NCBI RefSeq assembly: GCF_003590855.1
Contig: NZ_QYUP01000043.1
Location: forward strand, 1 to 51,775
Direction of reading: 5' to 3'
Length of the DNA stretch: 51,775 nucleotides
From: Massilia cavernae
GTDB lineage: Bacteria; Pseudomonadota; Gammaproteobacteria; Burkholderiales; Burkholderiaceae_D
Below, piece by piece: positions 1-8,793 of the stretch (position 1 is the first letter of the stretch; each line of letters starts with the position of its first letter). The notes under the pieces are model-generated. The model was not told the origin of the DNA and did no database searches. It worked only from the letters and a program-made list of their open reading frames with translations. Both the position numbers and the translations under genes were made by a program.

Positions 1-56
1 CCAGCACATGCTTCGCAGGCATCGTCCAGGTGGAGTTCCATGTACTTGCTTATCAT
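1..56 (-). CDS. 5' end of an unidentified gene
   Basis: Only the first 18 codons are in the window (MISKYMELHLDDACEACA). The ATG at 54-56 lies three bases after the TAG of the gene upstream, and the GAGGAA at that gene's end can serve as its ribosome binding site. The tight spacing suggests co-transcription with the two c-di-GMP proteins. Too little is visible to name a family. Confidence 0.6.
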   Translation of the reverse strand, partial: MISKYMELHLDDACEACA

Positions 57-59
57 TGC

Positions 60-3000
60 CTATTCCTCTGTGATTGCTTCGCCCGTTGGCACGGGCTTGA
101 AAATGATCAGCCGCCCGCGCGCCCGGGTTCCCTTGCCCATGCTGTGGGCGGCGATCTCATAACGTGTTCCATGCAGGGTCTCGCTCCAGCTGCGCCCTTC
201 GGCGGCTTCCGCCAGCGCCGGCATGAACCATTCCACCGGGCCGCCCAGCGCCATGCCGTCCTGGCCCAGCAAGCGCTGGGCCGCCACGTTGGCGAAGGCC
301 ACCACCTGCTCCTCGTCGAGGCCCAGGATCGGGAGCGGCACGTGCTGCAGCGCCTCGCGCACGATGTCGAGCGATATCCCGGTGCGGCTGATCTGTTCCT
401 TCTGCTGCTGCAGCATCTCCTCCAGCTGGCGGTTGACCTGGGCCAGCCCGTGGTTTGCGGTGCGCACCTGCAGGTCGAGGCGGCGGTTTTCGTCGGCCAT
501 TTCCTTGTGCGCAAACGCTTCCTGGATGTGCCCGCGCAGCTGGGTGTCGTCCCAGGGCTTGGTCAGGAACTTGTAGATCGCCCCTTCGTTGACGGCGTCC
601 GTCACCGACTGCAGTTCGGTGAACCCGGACAGCACCATGCGTACCGTGTCCGGATGCGAGGTCTTCACGGCGCGCAGGAATTCGACGCCGGTCATGTCCG
701 GCATGCGCTGGTCGGACAGGATCACGTCGACATGTTCGGTTTCCAGCAGCGCCATCCCTTCCCGGCCGCCGGGCGCGGTCAGGATGCGCATGCCGGCGCC
801 GCGCAGCTGGCGCCGCAGCGCCGCCAGGATGTTCGGTTCGTCGTCGACCAGCAGCAGCGTCCGCTCGCGCTTGTGCATGCGCAGCAGCTGTGCCGGCAGG
901 CCCCGGCCCGCGGCCAGCAGCGCGCCGGCCGCTTGTTCGTCGAGCGCCGGGGAAAACAGCTTGCCCTGGATCTCGTCGCACATGTTGCGGGCCAGGATCT
1001 CGCACTGGGAATCCGTCTCGACGCCCTCGGCGATGACCCGCATCCCGAGACTGTGCGCCAGCGAGATGATGGCGGCCGGGATCGCCGCATCGTTGCCCTC
1101 GCCCGACAAGGCGTGCACGAACGAGTGGTCGATCTTCAGCGCGTTGACCGGGAACCGGCGCAATTGCGCCAGGCTCGAATGGCCGGCGCCGAAATCGTCG
1201 ACCGCGATGCCGGCGCCGAGTGCGCGCAGGGCGTTCATCACCTCCACCGCGCGCTCCCAGTCGCGCATCACCATGCGCTCGTTCAGCTCCAGCTCGAGGT
1301 GGCACGCCGCCAGCCCAGTGTCGGCCAGCACCGCGCCCACCTGGCCCGCCAGGTCGTCCTGGTTGAGCTCCCGCAGCGACAGGTTCAGCGCCAGCCGCAG
1401 CCCGGCGTGGCCCTCGTCCTGCCAGCGCCTGACTTGGGCGCAGGCGCGCCGCATGGCCCAGGCGCCGATCGGCACGATCAGGCCGGTGTCTTCGGCCGGC
1501 ACCAGGAACTGGCGCGGCGTCAGCAGGCCGAGTTCGGGATGGCGCCAGCGCAGCAGCGCCTCGACGCCGACCACGCGGCCGCTGCTCAGGTCGAGCTGCG
1601 GCTGGTAGTGCAGCTCGAACTCGTCGCGTTCCAGCGCGCTGCGCAGGTCGCGCTCCATCTTCAGGCGCCACTGGGCGCGCTCGATCATCTCCGGCCGGTA
1701 CAATTGGTAGTTGTTGCGGCCCAGCTCCTTGGCGCGGTGCATCGCCAGGTCGGCGAAGTCGATCAGCGTGGCCGGGTCGTCGCTGTCGGCCGGATAGCGC
1801 GCCACGCCGACGCAGGCGCTCAGGAACAGCTCCTGGCTGCCGACCGACACGGGCCGCGCGATCGCTTCCAGGATGCGCTCGGGGATGCCGGCGTCGAGGG
1901 CTGCGGCGCCGCGTTCCGGCACCACCAGGATGAATTCGTCGCCGCCCAGACGGGCCAGGGTGTCCTCGGGCCGTGCCGCCGACAGCAGGCGCTGCGCGAT
2001 CGCTTGCAGGAAGGCGTCGCCGGCGCGGTGGCCCAGGCTGTCGGTGACGAACTTGAAGCGGTCGACGTCGATGAACAGCACCCATACTGCCTGCCCTTCG
2101 CGCCCGGCCGCCTCGGTTGCCTCGCGCAGGCGCCGGTACAGCAGGTCGCGGTTGGCCAGCCCGGTGAGCGGGTCGTGGGTGGCCTGGTATTCCAGTTCGG
2201 ACTCATAGCGGCGCTTCTCGGTGACGTCGTACTGCGCCACCACGAAGTGCCGCACCGCGCCCGACGCGTCCTTGAACGGCGCGATATGGGCTTCCGACCA
2301 CAGCTCGCCGCCGTCCTTGCGCCGGGTCCTGACCACGGCGGTTCCTTCGCGCCGCGCGCGCGCCAGCGTGCCGAGCGCGCGTACGCCGGGCTCGTCTTTC
2401 TCTTCGCCCCAGAACATGGTGCAGCTGCGCCCGATGACTTCATCGGCGCGGTAGCCGCTCATCTGCTCGAAGGCCGGGTTGACGTACTGGATCGGATATC
2501 CGGGGGGCTCGGCGCTGGTGATGATGATGCTGTCGTAGCTGGCTTCGATTGCCTGGCGCAGTAGCTGCTGGGTGCGGTTGGCCTGGCTCAGCGCCGCGGT
2601 GCGCTCCTTCACCAGCCGGTAAACGCTGCGGGTCCGCCTCGACGCCGCGCCGGCGCACGCCGCCGCCAGCAGGGTGCAGATCGTACCGCCCACCAGCATC
2701 AGCAACGAGCCCAGGCTATGCCGCGGCAGCGGGCCCGGCTGCTCGGAGACTTCGACCCGCCACGGGCGGCCCGCCACTTCGAAGCTCTGGCCGACATGGC
2801 GGCTGCCGCCGCCGGCCAGCCGCGCCAGCGCCGACGGCTGCGCCGTGGCCAGCGGTCCGACGCGGAGCACGCGCCGCGCCGGATCGGCGCCGGCGCCCTC
2901 GTACACGCTGACCTCGAGGTCGGGCGCGGCCTGCATGCGCGGGTTGGCCAGTGTCTGCGCCACCAGCGCCGCGCTGCTGACGGCGGCCACGGTGAAGCCT

Positions 3001-3692
3001 TCGACAGCGGCGCAGCCGGCGCGCCGCACGCCCGCCCGGTACACCGGCATGATCACCATGAATCCCTGCTGCAGGCTGTTCCCCAGCACCACGCCGTACT
3101 GGCCTGTCATCGCCGCGCGGCCGGTTTCGCAGGCGCGCCGCGCCGCCGCGTCCTGCTCGGCGCGGGTCGCCGCATCGAGGCCGAAGGTGGACTCGTTGCC
3201 TGCCATCGGTTCCAGGTAGTCGACCACGCGGTAGCTCGCGCGCGGCGCGGCGCTGACCACGCTGGCGCCGGCCAGCTCGCCGATCCCGAAACCCGGGAAT
3301 TCGGCGCGCCGCGCCCGTTCGAAGGCGGCGCGCTCGCTGCCCGCCACCACGCGCTGGAAGGCGATCAGGCGCAACTGGGGGCTGTCCTCGAGCATGGGCC
3401 GGGTAAATGCGCCGAACTGCTCGCGCCCGACCGGCGCCATCGCCACGAACAGGCGGTTGACTGTCTCCACCGCAGCCACCGCCTCGTTCAACTCCTCCCG
3501 CACCGCAGCCACGCGGGTGGCGGCACGGCGCTCGAACTCGGTCCGCATGCGCTGCTGCTCCACGGTGCGGATGCTGGCATACAACGCGCCGGTAACCAGC
3601 AGCCCGATAGCGACGGCGAGCAGCGCCAGCGGCTGCGCCAGCATCCCCGTCAGCGCGCGCGCGCCGTCGCCGATCTGGCCGGCCGTCTTCAC
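60..3692 (-). CDS. membrane CHASE-PAS-GGDEF-EAL-REC c-di-GMP signalling protein
   Basis: This 1210-residue protein should make or degrade cyclic di-GMP in response to an extracytoplasmic signal. A first membrane helix (about 20-40) and a second (about 325-350) flank a periplasmic region that looks like a CHASE sensor. PAS (375-495), GGDEF (500-665), EAL (685-925) and receiver (943-1065, phospho-Asp about 994) domains follow, then a coiled coil and a PAS-like tail. The GGDEF motif is intact (LGGDEF, 582-587) with an RPED inhibitory site five residues before it. The EAL domain keeps EAL (711-713), VDDFGAG and EGVET, but has ELNER and QGK where ELTES and QGY are usual, so phosphodiesterase activity is uncertain. 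The start is GTG, overlapping the TGA of the upstream gene as GTGA. Confidence 0.9.
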   Translation of the reverse strand: MKTAGQIGDGARALTGMLAQPLALLAVAIGLLVTGALYASIRTVEQQRMRTEFERRAATRVAAVREELNEAVAAVETVNRLFVAMAPVGREQFGAFTRPMLEDSPQLRLIAFQRVVAGSERAAFERARRAEFPGFGIGELAGASVVSAAPRASYRVVDYLEPMAGNESTFGLDAATRAEQDAAARRACETGRAAMTGQYGVVLGNSLQQGFMVIMPVYRAGVRRAGCAAVEGFTVAAVSSAALVAQTLANPRMQAAPDLEVSVYEGAGADPARRVLRVGPLATAQPSALARLAGGGSRHVGQSFEVAGRPWRVEVSEQPGPLPRHSLGSLLMLVGGTICTLLAAACAGAASRRTRSVYRLVKERTAALSQANRTQQLLRQAIEASYDSIIITSAEPPGYPIQYVNPAFEQMSGYRADEVIGRSCTMFWGEEKDEPGVRALGTLARARREGTAVVRTRRKDGGELWSEAHIAPFKDASGAVRHFVVAQYDVTEKRRYESELEYQATHDPLTGLANRDLLYRRLREATEAAGREGQAVWVLFIDVDRFKFVTDSLGHRAGDAFLQAIAQRLLSAARPEDTLARLGGDEFILVVPERGAAALDAGIPERILEAIARPVSVGSQELFLSACVGVARYPADSDDPATLIDFADLAMHRAKELGRNNYQLYRPEMIERAQWRLKMERDLRSALERDEFELHYQPQLDLSSGRVVGVEALLRWRHPELGLLTPRQFLVPAEDTGLIVPIGAWAMRRACAQVRRWQDEGHAGLRLALNLSLRELNQDDLAGQVGAVLADTGLAACHLELELNERMVMRDWERAVEVMNALRALGAGIAVDDFGAGHSSLAQLRRFPVNALKIDHSFVHALSGEGNDAAIPAAIISLAHSLGMRVIAEGVETDSQCEILARNMCDEIQGKLFSPALDEQAAGALLAAGRGLPAQLLRMHKRERTLLLVDDEPNILAALRRQLRGAGMRILTAPGGREGMALLETEHVDVILSDQRMPDMTGVEFLRAVKTSHPDTVRMVLSGFTELQSVTDAVNEGAIYKFLTKPWDDTQLRGHIQEAFAHKEMADENRRLDLQVRTANHGLAQVNRQLEEMLQQQKEQISRTGISLDIVREALQHVPLPILGLDEEQVVAFANVAAQRLLGQDGMALGGPVEWFMPALAEAAEGRSWSETLHGTRYEIAAHSMGKGTRARGRLIIFKPVPTGEAITEE

Positions 3693-6600
3693 GCGAGCAC
3701 GGCGCCGTGCGGCGCCCCCTGCGTGGCGTCGTATTTGGCGAACGCCTCGCGCACCGCCTCGGCCAGCTCCTGCTCGACCCAGGGCTTGGTCAGGAACTTG
3801 AAGATGGCGCCGTGGTTGACCGCGTCGGTGACCGACTGCAGGTCGATGTAACCCGACAGCACCATGCGCACCGCGTCCGGATACATGTACTTCACGCGCG
3901 ACAGGAATTCGGTGCCGCTGATCCCGGGCATGCGCTGGTCGCACACAATGACGCCGACCTCGTTGGTCGCAAGGATTTCGAAGGCCTCGGCGGCGCTGGC
4001 CGCGACCAGCACCCGGTAGCCGGAATGGCGCATTTCGCGCCGCACCGCGGCCAGCAGGTTGGCTTCGTCGTCCACGTACAGCAATGTCGGCAGGTCGGCC
4101 TGGCCGAGACGGCGCGCCAGATCCAGCATCTTGCCTTCGCGTAGCATGCGCCCGCAGGCGGCGCCATCCACCGGCCGGCTGAACAGGTAGCCCTGCATCT
4201 CGTCGCAGCCATGCTCGGACAGCAGGGCCAGCTGGCCAGCGGTCTCCACCCCTTCGGCGATGACCTCTAGCCGCAGCCCATGCGCCAGCGCGATCACGGC
4301 GCGCGAGATCGACAGGTCGTCCGGATCGGAGGTGATCTCGCGCACGAACGACTGGTCGAGCTTGAGCTTGTCGACCGGGAAGCGCTTCAGGTAATTCAGG
4401 TTGGAGTAGCCGGTGCCGAAATCGTCGATCGCCAGCCGCACCCCCATGTCCTTCAGGCGGCGCAGGATCTCGAAGGTCTTCTGCGGGTCTTCCATCGAGG
4501 CGCTTTCGGTCAGCTCCAGTTCGAGCAGTTTCGGGTCCAGCCCGGTCTCGGCGAGGATCCGGGCGACAGTAGGGGCGATATTGTCCGAGAACTGGCGCGC
4601 CGACAGGTTGACCGACACCGGCACCGGATGCAGTCCCTCGCGCTGCCAGGCGCAGCTCTGCTCGCAGGCGCGGCGCAGCACCCATTCGCCGATTGGCAGG
4701 ATCAGCCCGGTCTCCTCGGCCAGGCCGATGAAGCGATCGGGCGCGATCAGCCCCAGCTCCGGATGCTGCCAGCGCACCAGCGCCTCGACCCCGACGATGG
4801 CGCCGCTGGTCAGCGACGCCTGCGGCTGGTAGTGGACCACCAGTTCGTCGCGTTCCAGCGCGCGCCTCAACGCGCTTTCGAAGCGGAAGCGTTCCTCCGC
4901 GCCTTCGTTCAGTTCCGGGCGGTAGAAGGCATGGCGTTCGGCCTTGCTGCTCAGTGCGCGGCCCATCGCCACCTCCGCGCCTTGGGCCAGGCTGTCGAAA
5001 TCGTCGCCGTCGTTCGGAAACACCGCGATCCCGATGCAGGGGTCGAGGTGCAGTTCCTGCTGGCCGTGATGAAACGGTGCGCCCATCACCGCCAGCACCT
5101 GGCGCGCTAGCGCCGACAGCTCGTTGGCGCCGGCGCGCACGGCGGCGATCGCGAAGCTGCGGTCGCCGACGCGCGCCACGCTGGTGTCGGCATTGCTCCA
5201 TTGCCCGAGCCGCGCCGCCATCTGCAGCAGCACTTCGCGCTCCGCACCCGGCCCGAGGCTCTCGCCGATCAGGCGCAGCCGCGCCGGTTTCAGCAGCAGG
5301 TAGCCCAGCACCTGGGTGCCGCCGGCCACCTGTTCGCGCAACTGCTGCACGCGGTCGCGCAGCAGGATCCGGTTCGGCAGCCCGGTCAGCGCGTCGAAGT
5401 TGCTGAGGTAGTGGAGCTTTTCCTCGGCGCCGCGCAGCTCGGTCACGTCGACGCCGGTGCACAGGAAGTACTCGACCGACTGGTCCGGTTTGCGCAGCCA
5501 GGTGCCCGACCAGACGATCGAGCGGATGCTGCCGTCGCGCGCCAGCCATTCGCCCCTGATCTGCATCGGCCGCGGGTTGGCTACGCGGCGCTGGAAGAAC
5601 TGGTGCAGATCCTGGTGTCCCCTGGCCGAGGGGAACACGTCCCAGCAATGGCGCCCGATCGCCTGCTCCGCCGGCCAGCCCATCGCCTGTTCGCAGGCCG
5701 GGTTGAACAGCCGGACCACGCCGCCGGCGTCGGCCATGCACACCAGCGCGCCACTGGTATTGACGACCGCCGACAGCAACTCGGGTTCGGACTGCCAGGC
5801 ATCGGTGCGCTCCTGCACCAGGGTTTCCATGTGGCCGTAGAGATGGGCGCGTTCCATCGCGACCGCGATCTGGTTGCCGGCCGTCTTCAGTACCTGCCAG
5901 TCGTCGTCGGTCAGGGTGGTGGCGGTGGTCAGCAGGCGCAGAATGCCGCCGGTGCGTCCGCCGATCGCCAGCGGCACGCTCGCGTGCGGGCGGTCGAGCA
6001 GCGCACAGCGCTCGACGAACCGCGGCGCCGCCTTGGCCTCGGCCAGCAGTTGCCCTTCGCAGCTGCAGCCGACGTGGCGCGCGTCCCCGCCCGCGGGAGC
6101 GAAATCGCGCTGCGCGACGATCCTGGCCTGAGCGCCGTCGCCGAACAGCCGGATGCAGCCGCCCAGCACGCCCGGAAAATCGAGCATGCGATCGAGCGCC
6201 AGGTCGGCCACGGTGCGCTCGCTCAGCGCCGGGTTGAGCGACTCTGCGAGCTTGTACAGCCCTTCGAGCGACCGGCAGGAACGGGCAATCCGTTGCTGCT
6301 GTTCCTTCAGCTGCCCGGTCATCTGGATCGCCTCCTCGCAGGTCGAGATCAGGAGGTCGAAGATCTGCTGGCGCTCGGCCGTGACGAAATGGGTCTGGCC
6401 GCCGAGGGTGACTTGCATTCCCAGGTGGATGCGGTCGTTGCTGCGCAGCGCACGGTTGGCGAGGATGAAGCGGATCCGCCCCAGCAGGTACTTGCGGTCG
6501 AACGGCTTGCGAATGAAGTTGTCGGCGCCGCAATCGAGTCCGCGGATCACGTCGTACAGGCTGGTGAACGAAGTCAGCACAATCATCGGGATGTCGCGCA

Positions 6601-6847
6601 GCGCCGGATCCTTCTTGAATTCCTGGCACATTGCGAAGCCATCCATCTCGGACATCGCGATGTCCGTCACCACCAGCGTCGGCGACGCTTCGCGCGCCGC
6701 GCGCAACCCTTCGGCGCCGTTGGCTGCGATGCGCACACGGTAGCCGCCCTCTTCCTCGAGCAGCCTGGCAAGGTACTGGGCCTGGGTGCTGCTGTCTTCC
6801 ACCACCAGGATGTCGGTTTCTTTTTCGGAGCCCGGACAAATGTTCAT
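3689..6847 (-). CDS. REC-GAF-PAS-GGDEF(degenerate)-EAL-REC response regulator
   Basis: A soluble protein of 1052 residues. In order it has a receiver (12-130, phospho-Asp about 62), GAF (205-340), PAS (355-475), a GGDEF fold (478-640), EAL (660-900) and a second RpfG-like receiver (920-1040, Asp about 970). The GGDEF signature is replaced by VGDRSF (560-565), so cyclase activity is probably lost. The EAL domain keeps EAL (688-690), IDDFGTGYS, EGVET and QGY and looks like an active c-di-GMP phosphodiesterase. The ATG at 6847 is chosen because the receiver starts about ten residues later; its ribosome binding site is weak (AAGAAAA). It lies directly after the cheB remnant and overlaps the next gene by four bases. 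Paired receivers suggest input from two phosphorelays. Confidence 0.9.
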   Translation of the reverse strand: MNICPGSEKETDILVVEDSSTQAQYLARLLEEEGGYRVRIAANGAEGLRAAREASPTLVVTDIAMSEMDGFAMCQEFKKDPALRDIPMIVLTSFTSLYDVIRGLDCGADNFIRKPFDRKYLLGRIRFILANRALRSNDRIHLGMQVTLGGQTHFVTAERQQIFDLLISTCEEAIQMTGQLKEQQQRIARSCRSLEGLYKLAESLNPALSERTVADLALDRMLDFPGVLGGCIRLFGDGAQARIVAQRDFAPAGGDARHVGCSCEGQLLAEAKAAPRFVERCALLDRPHASVPLAIGGRTGGILRLLTTATTLTDDDWQVLKTAGNQIAVAMERAHLYGHMETLVQERTDAWQSEPELLSAVVNTSGALVCMADAGGVVRLFNPACEQAMGWPAEQAIGRHCWDVFPSARGHQDLHQFFQRRVANPRPMQIRGEWLARDGSIRSIVWSGTWLRKPDQSVEYFLCTGVDVTELRGAEEKLHYLSNFDALTGLPNRILLRDRVQQLREQVAGGTQVLGYLLLKPARLRLIGESLGPGAEREVLLQMAARLGQWSNADTSVARVGDRSFAIAAVRAGANELSALARQVLAVMGAPFHHGQQELHLDPCIGIAVFPNDGDDFDSLAQGAEVAMGRALSSKAERHAFYRPELNEGAEERFRFESALRRALERDELVVHYQPQASLTSGAIVGVEALVRWQHPELGLIAPDRFIGLAEETGLILPIGEWVLRRACEQSCAWQREGLHPVPVSVNLSARQFSDNIAPTVARILAETGLDPKLLELELTESASMEDPQKTFEILRRLKDMGVRLAIDDFGTGYSNLNYLKRFPVDKLKLDQSFVREITSDPDDLSISRAVIALAHGLRLEVIAEGVETAGQLALLSEHGCDEMQGYLFSRPVDGAACGRMLREGKMLDLARRLGQADLPTLLYVDDEANLLAAVRREMRHSGYRVLVAASAAEAFEILATNEVGVIVCDQRMPGISGTEFLSRVKYMYPDAVRMVLSGYIDLQSVTDAVNHGAIFKFLTKPWVEQELAEAVREAFAKYDATQGAPHGAVLA

Positions 6848-6866
6848 ATTTTTTTCTTGTTGGGTT

Positions 6867-7440
6867 TCAAAATTCAAAAACTGCCGGCGTGCCGCCGGGA
6901 CGGGCCAGGCCGTGCAACAGCTTGCCGATGCCGGCCGGTTCCAGAACCAGCATCGCCGCATCCAGCCGGATCGCTGCGCCCGGCATGCCATACAGCGCCG
7001 AACTGGCGCGGTCCTTGCCCATCCCGGTCAGCAGCACTGCCACCGCCGCGCCGCGCCGCGCAAGTCCGGATGTACGGCGCGCAATAAGTATGACACCGAT
7101 GGGCACATGCCGTGCTCAGGCGCGCCCGACCGATAGCTGGAAGCCGTCCGGCGCCAGCACGTCCGGCCGCCCTCAAGCCGTTCGCCGTCGGCGGCCATGC
7201 GGACCGGGTAGCCGCCGGACGACAGCCACGCAGCCAGGCCGGCGGTGAAACCGGACGCCAGGTGCTGCACCACCCTGACCTCTGCCATCGTCTTGACGGT
7301 GCGCACCAGCGCCTGCGCCGTCTCGGCGTGCGCCGGATTGCCGATCCTAAAAGGGCGCCGCACCACCAACCAGCGCGCCCGCCTCGATCGCGTGGAAGCT
7401 GGCGTCGCTCCGCCAGGAGCGCCAGCATGCCCGCCTGCGC
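6867..7440 (-). pseudogene. cheB: cheB remnant (chemotaxis methylesterase)
   Basis: Pieces of a CheB protein-glutamate methylesterase are readable in several minus-strand frames. They are the end of a receiver (SFHAIEAGAL, GNPAHAETAQALVRTVKTMA), then VQHLASGFTAGLAAWL, GYPVRMAADGERLE, LAPDGFQLSVG followed by a stop, HGMCPSVSYLLR, and finally LLTGMGKD and GMPGAAIRLDAA. Most of the receiver, the hinge before VQHLASGF and about 20 residues after LLTGMG are missing. Several frame changes are needed to read it, so no functional methylesterase can be made. It sits directly upstream of the REC-GAF-PAS-EAL gene. The upstream edge is approximate because it merges with the cheW remnant. Confidence 0.75.
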
Positions 7441-7813
7441 CCGGCGGCGCGATCGCCAATTCCGAGTACGCGGTCGACCACCAGCTCCACGAGCAAGCCC
7501 GGCAGTCGGCGATCACGATGTAGTGCGCAAGGGAGATCACGGTCGGGCCGCATCCGACGCGCACCGCGAAATCGAGCACCGTGACCGTGTCACCCGCCAC
7601 GTTGAGTACGCCAGGAACGATCGCCGAAGCGCCCGCCAAGGTAGCGGGCTCGACGGCCATCACGACGCGCCGGACACCACTGAGCGGCACGGCGAATCGC
7701 CGGCCGGCGCACTCGAATTCGATGAACTGTTTGGGCGCCGCGCACGGGGATGGCGGAGCCGCCCCTGCCATGTCGCCGCAGGCCATATCGGGGGCGGAAA
7801 CGGAATCGATCAT
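7441..7813 (-). pseudogene. cheW-like remnant
   Basis: From an ATG at 7813 the frame reads a CheW-like adaptor: FIEFECAGRRFAVPLSGVRR, then ASAIVPGVLNVAGDTVTVLD, then LAHYIVIADC. A frameshift near 7500 moves the rest (GLLVELVVDRVLGIGDRAA) to another frame. The piece then runs into the end of a CheB receiver without a proper stop, which implies a deletion joining the two genes. CheW couples receptors to the CheA kinase. With its neighbour this suggests that the c-di-GMP genes once belonged to a chemosensory operon. Confidence 0.7.
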
Positions 7814-8416
7814 CGGGCGACTTTCATGGTTGGTACCGGCGGGGGAGCAAGGTCACAGCCGGCTCATCGGAAACCCGAATGGTAATCAAACGTGGATCGG
7901 ACGCAACTCCCGGTCAATCGTCCACACCGGCGCGAACGCGTCGTCTGCAAAGTGGACTAAAGTCCCGGTTTTCGCTTGCAAGGTGTTGAATCTTCGGGGC
8001 ATTCGTCAATACGAGCCACCAAAGGCGCGCGATCGGGTGTCATCAATCGGACCAAAGGGCCGTCGTCAAAACCACGACATCGGAATTCACATAAGCGTTG
8101 CGCCCCAGCAACATCGTAACATTTCCCCACGCTTTATTCCGATGCCGCACCCCCGCTTAAGCGGACCGTCGGGTAAATCCATGAGCATTCTGGATACTCC
8201 CATGACGGCGAAACATTCTGCCGTTTCCATATTTACACAACCGCTGTTGGTTTCACAAGCAGGTTTGACCTTACTCGCGGCTGCGCGCGGTTCGTCGCGC
8301 GTATATTGGCCATTCACTCAATGACCGTCACCACCAGCGATTCGATAAATGATGGTTATGACACATAAATACCCAACTTTAACAAACCCAATATCCCCGA
8401 TCCCGCGCACAAGTGC
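7814..8416. other. long intergenic region upstream of leuA
   Basis: About 600 bases without a convincing gene. A 47-codon frame at 8181-8324 (+) starts with ATG but has no clear ribosome binding site and no recognisable content. I see no tRNA-like cloverleaf. The sequence is richer in A and T than its neighbours around 8330-8400, as expected near promoters, and it probably carries control regions for the divergent cheW/cheB and leuA units. Confidence 0.4.
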
Positions 8417-8446
8417 TTGACAGCCACGCTACACACCCCTTAAAGT
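8417..8446 (+). promoter_or_regulatory. candidate sigma-70 promoter for the leuA leader
   Basis: TTGACA at 8417-8422 and TAAAGT at 8441-8446 are separated by 18 bases, a fair match to -35 and -10 elements. Transcription would begin close to 8453, the ATG of the first leader peptide, so that peptide would be nearly leaderless. An additional upstream promoter is possible. Confidence 0.45.
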
Positions 8447-8452
8447 CGAAGC

Positions 8453-8533
8453 ATGTCTTCCTTCCTGCATCTGCCAACTTCCCTATCGCTCGCTGGCGCG
8501 CTATCGCTAGCGACGCTGCTACTACGCGCTTAA
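8453..8533 (+). CDS. leucine-rich leader peptide 1 upstream of leuA
   Basis: A 26-residue frame, MSSFLHLPTSLSLAGALSLA then TLLLRA. Nine of 26 residues are leucine and five of those use CTA, a codon that is scarce in GC-rich genomes. The frame ends with a Leu-Leu-Leu run (CTG CTA CTA) and TAA. This is what is expected of a leucine attenuator peptide: the ribosome would stall at the Leu codons when charged tRNA-Leu is short. Only a weak GAAG precedes the ATG, and the predicted transcript start is at the ATG itself, so translation is less certain than for leader 2. It could be an older duplicate of leader 2. Confidence 0.55.
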   Translation: MSSFLHLPTSLSLAGALSLATLLLRA

Positions 8534-8595
8534 TTGCCGTCGTATGCGTCCGGCCCGCCAGCCGGCTTCAAGCCAAGTTCCAGGAAGTTTTACCG

Positions 8596-8712
8596 ATGTC
8601 TGCCACTGTTCAATCCACACCGTCGTTCGCCAATACCGGGATTCTCCTGGCTGCCGGCGCGCGCGCGTTCGTCCTCCTGCTGCTAAAGCTACCGATCGGT
8701 TGCCGGGCCTAG
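8596..8712 (+). CDS. leuL: leucine-rich leader peptide 2 upstream of leuA (leuL-like)
   Basis: A 38-residue frame with a good ribosome binding site (AGGAAG at 8582-8587, eight bases before ATG). The middle reads NTGILLAAGARAFVLLLLKL and the end PIGCRA. The run Val-Leu-Leu-Leu-Leu-Lys-Leu is encoded by GTC CTC CTG CTG CTA AAG CTA. Control codons just before a stop, an RNA hairpin beginning at the stop codon, and leuA 81 bases downstream are the hallmarks of transcription attenuation in amino acid operons. The length and composition argue against a normal protein function. Confidence 0.65.
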   Translation: MSATVQSTPSFANTGILLAAGARAFVLLLLKLPIGCRA

Positions 8713-8736
8713 CGTTACGTGGCCCGTCCGGCAGCC
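8649..8736 (+). promoter_or_regulatory. alternative RNA hairpins of the leuA leader (putative attenuator)
   Basis: Three segments can pair in mutually exclusive ways. GGCTGCCGG (8649-8657) is perfectly complementary to CCGGCAGCC (8728-8736). TGCCGGGCC (8701-8709) can instead pair with GGCCCGTCCGGCA (8721-8733) with a small bulge. The stop codon of leader 2 (8710-8712) lies in the loop of the second hairpin, and the Leu codons (about 8671-8688) lie between the first two segments. There is no classical T-run just after 8736; a weak GCCG/CGGC hairpin followed by CTTTCCCGTTT lies at about 8750-8772. Termination could therefore be weak, Rho-assisted, or replaced by translational control. Confidence 0.5.
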
Positions 8737-8793
8737 CCCGCCACAACGCGCCGCACCGGCCTTTCCCGTTTCGCACTATCAGGAGCAACGACC

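Noticed and set aside
30..2564. Very long open frame on the plus strand (844 codons)
   Set aside because: It is antisense to the CHASE-PAS-GGDEF-EAL gene; its translation is low-complexity (rich in Ala, Arg, Gln, His) and matches no family. Long antisense frames are common in GC-rich DNA.
3693..6839. In-frame extension of the CHASE-PAS-GGDEF-EAL gene to over 2200 codons
   Set aside because: Upstream of the GTG at 3692 the frame runs out of register through the REC-GAF-PAS-EAL gene and gives Arg/Pro-rich nonsense. The GTGA overlap and the membrane helix just after it support the short form.
8181..8324. 47-codon frame upstream of leuA
   Set aside because: No ribosome binding site, no family features and no control-codon run; kept only as a note on the intergenic region.
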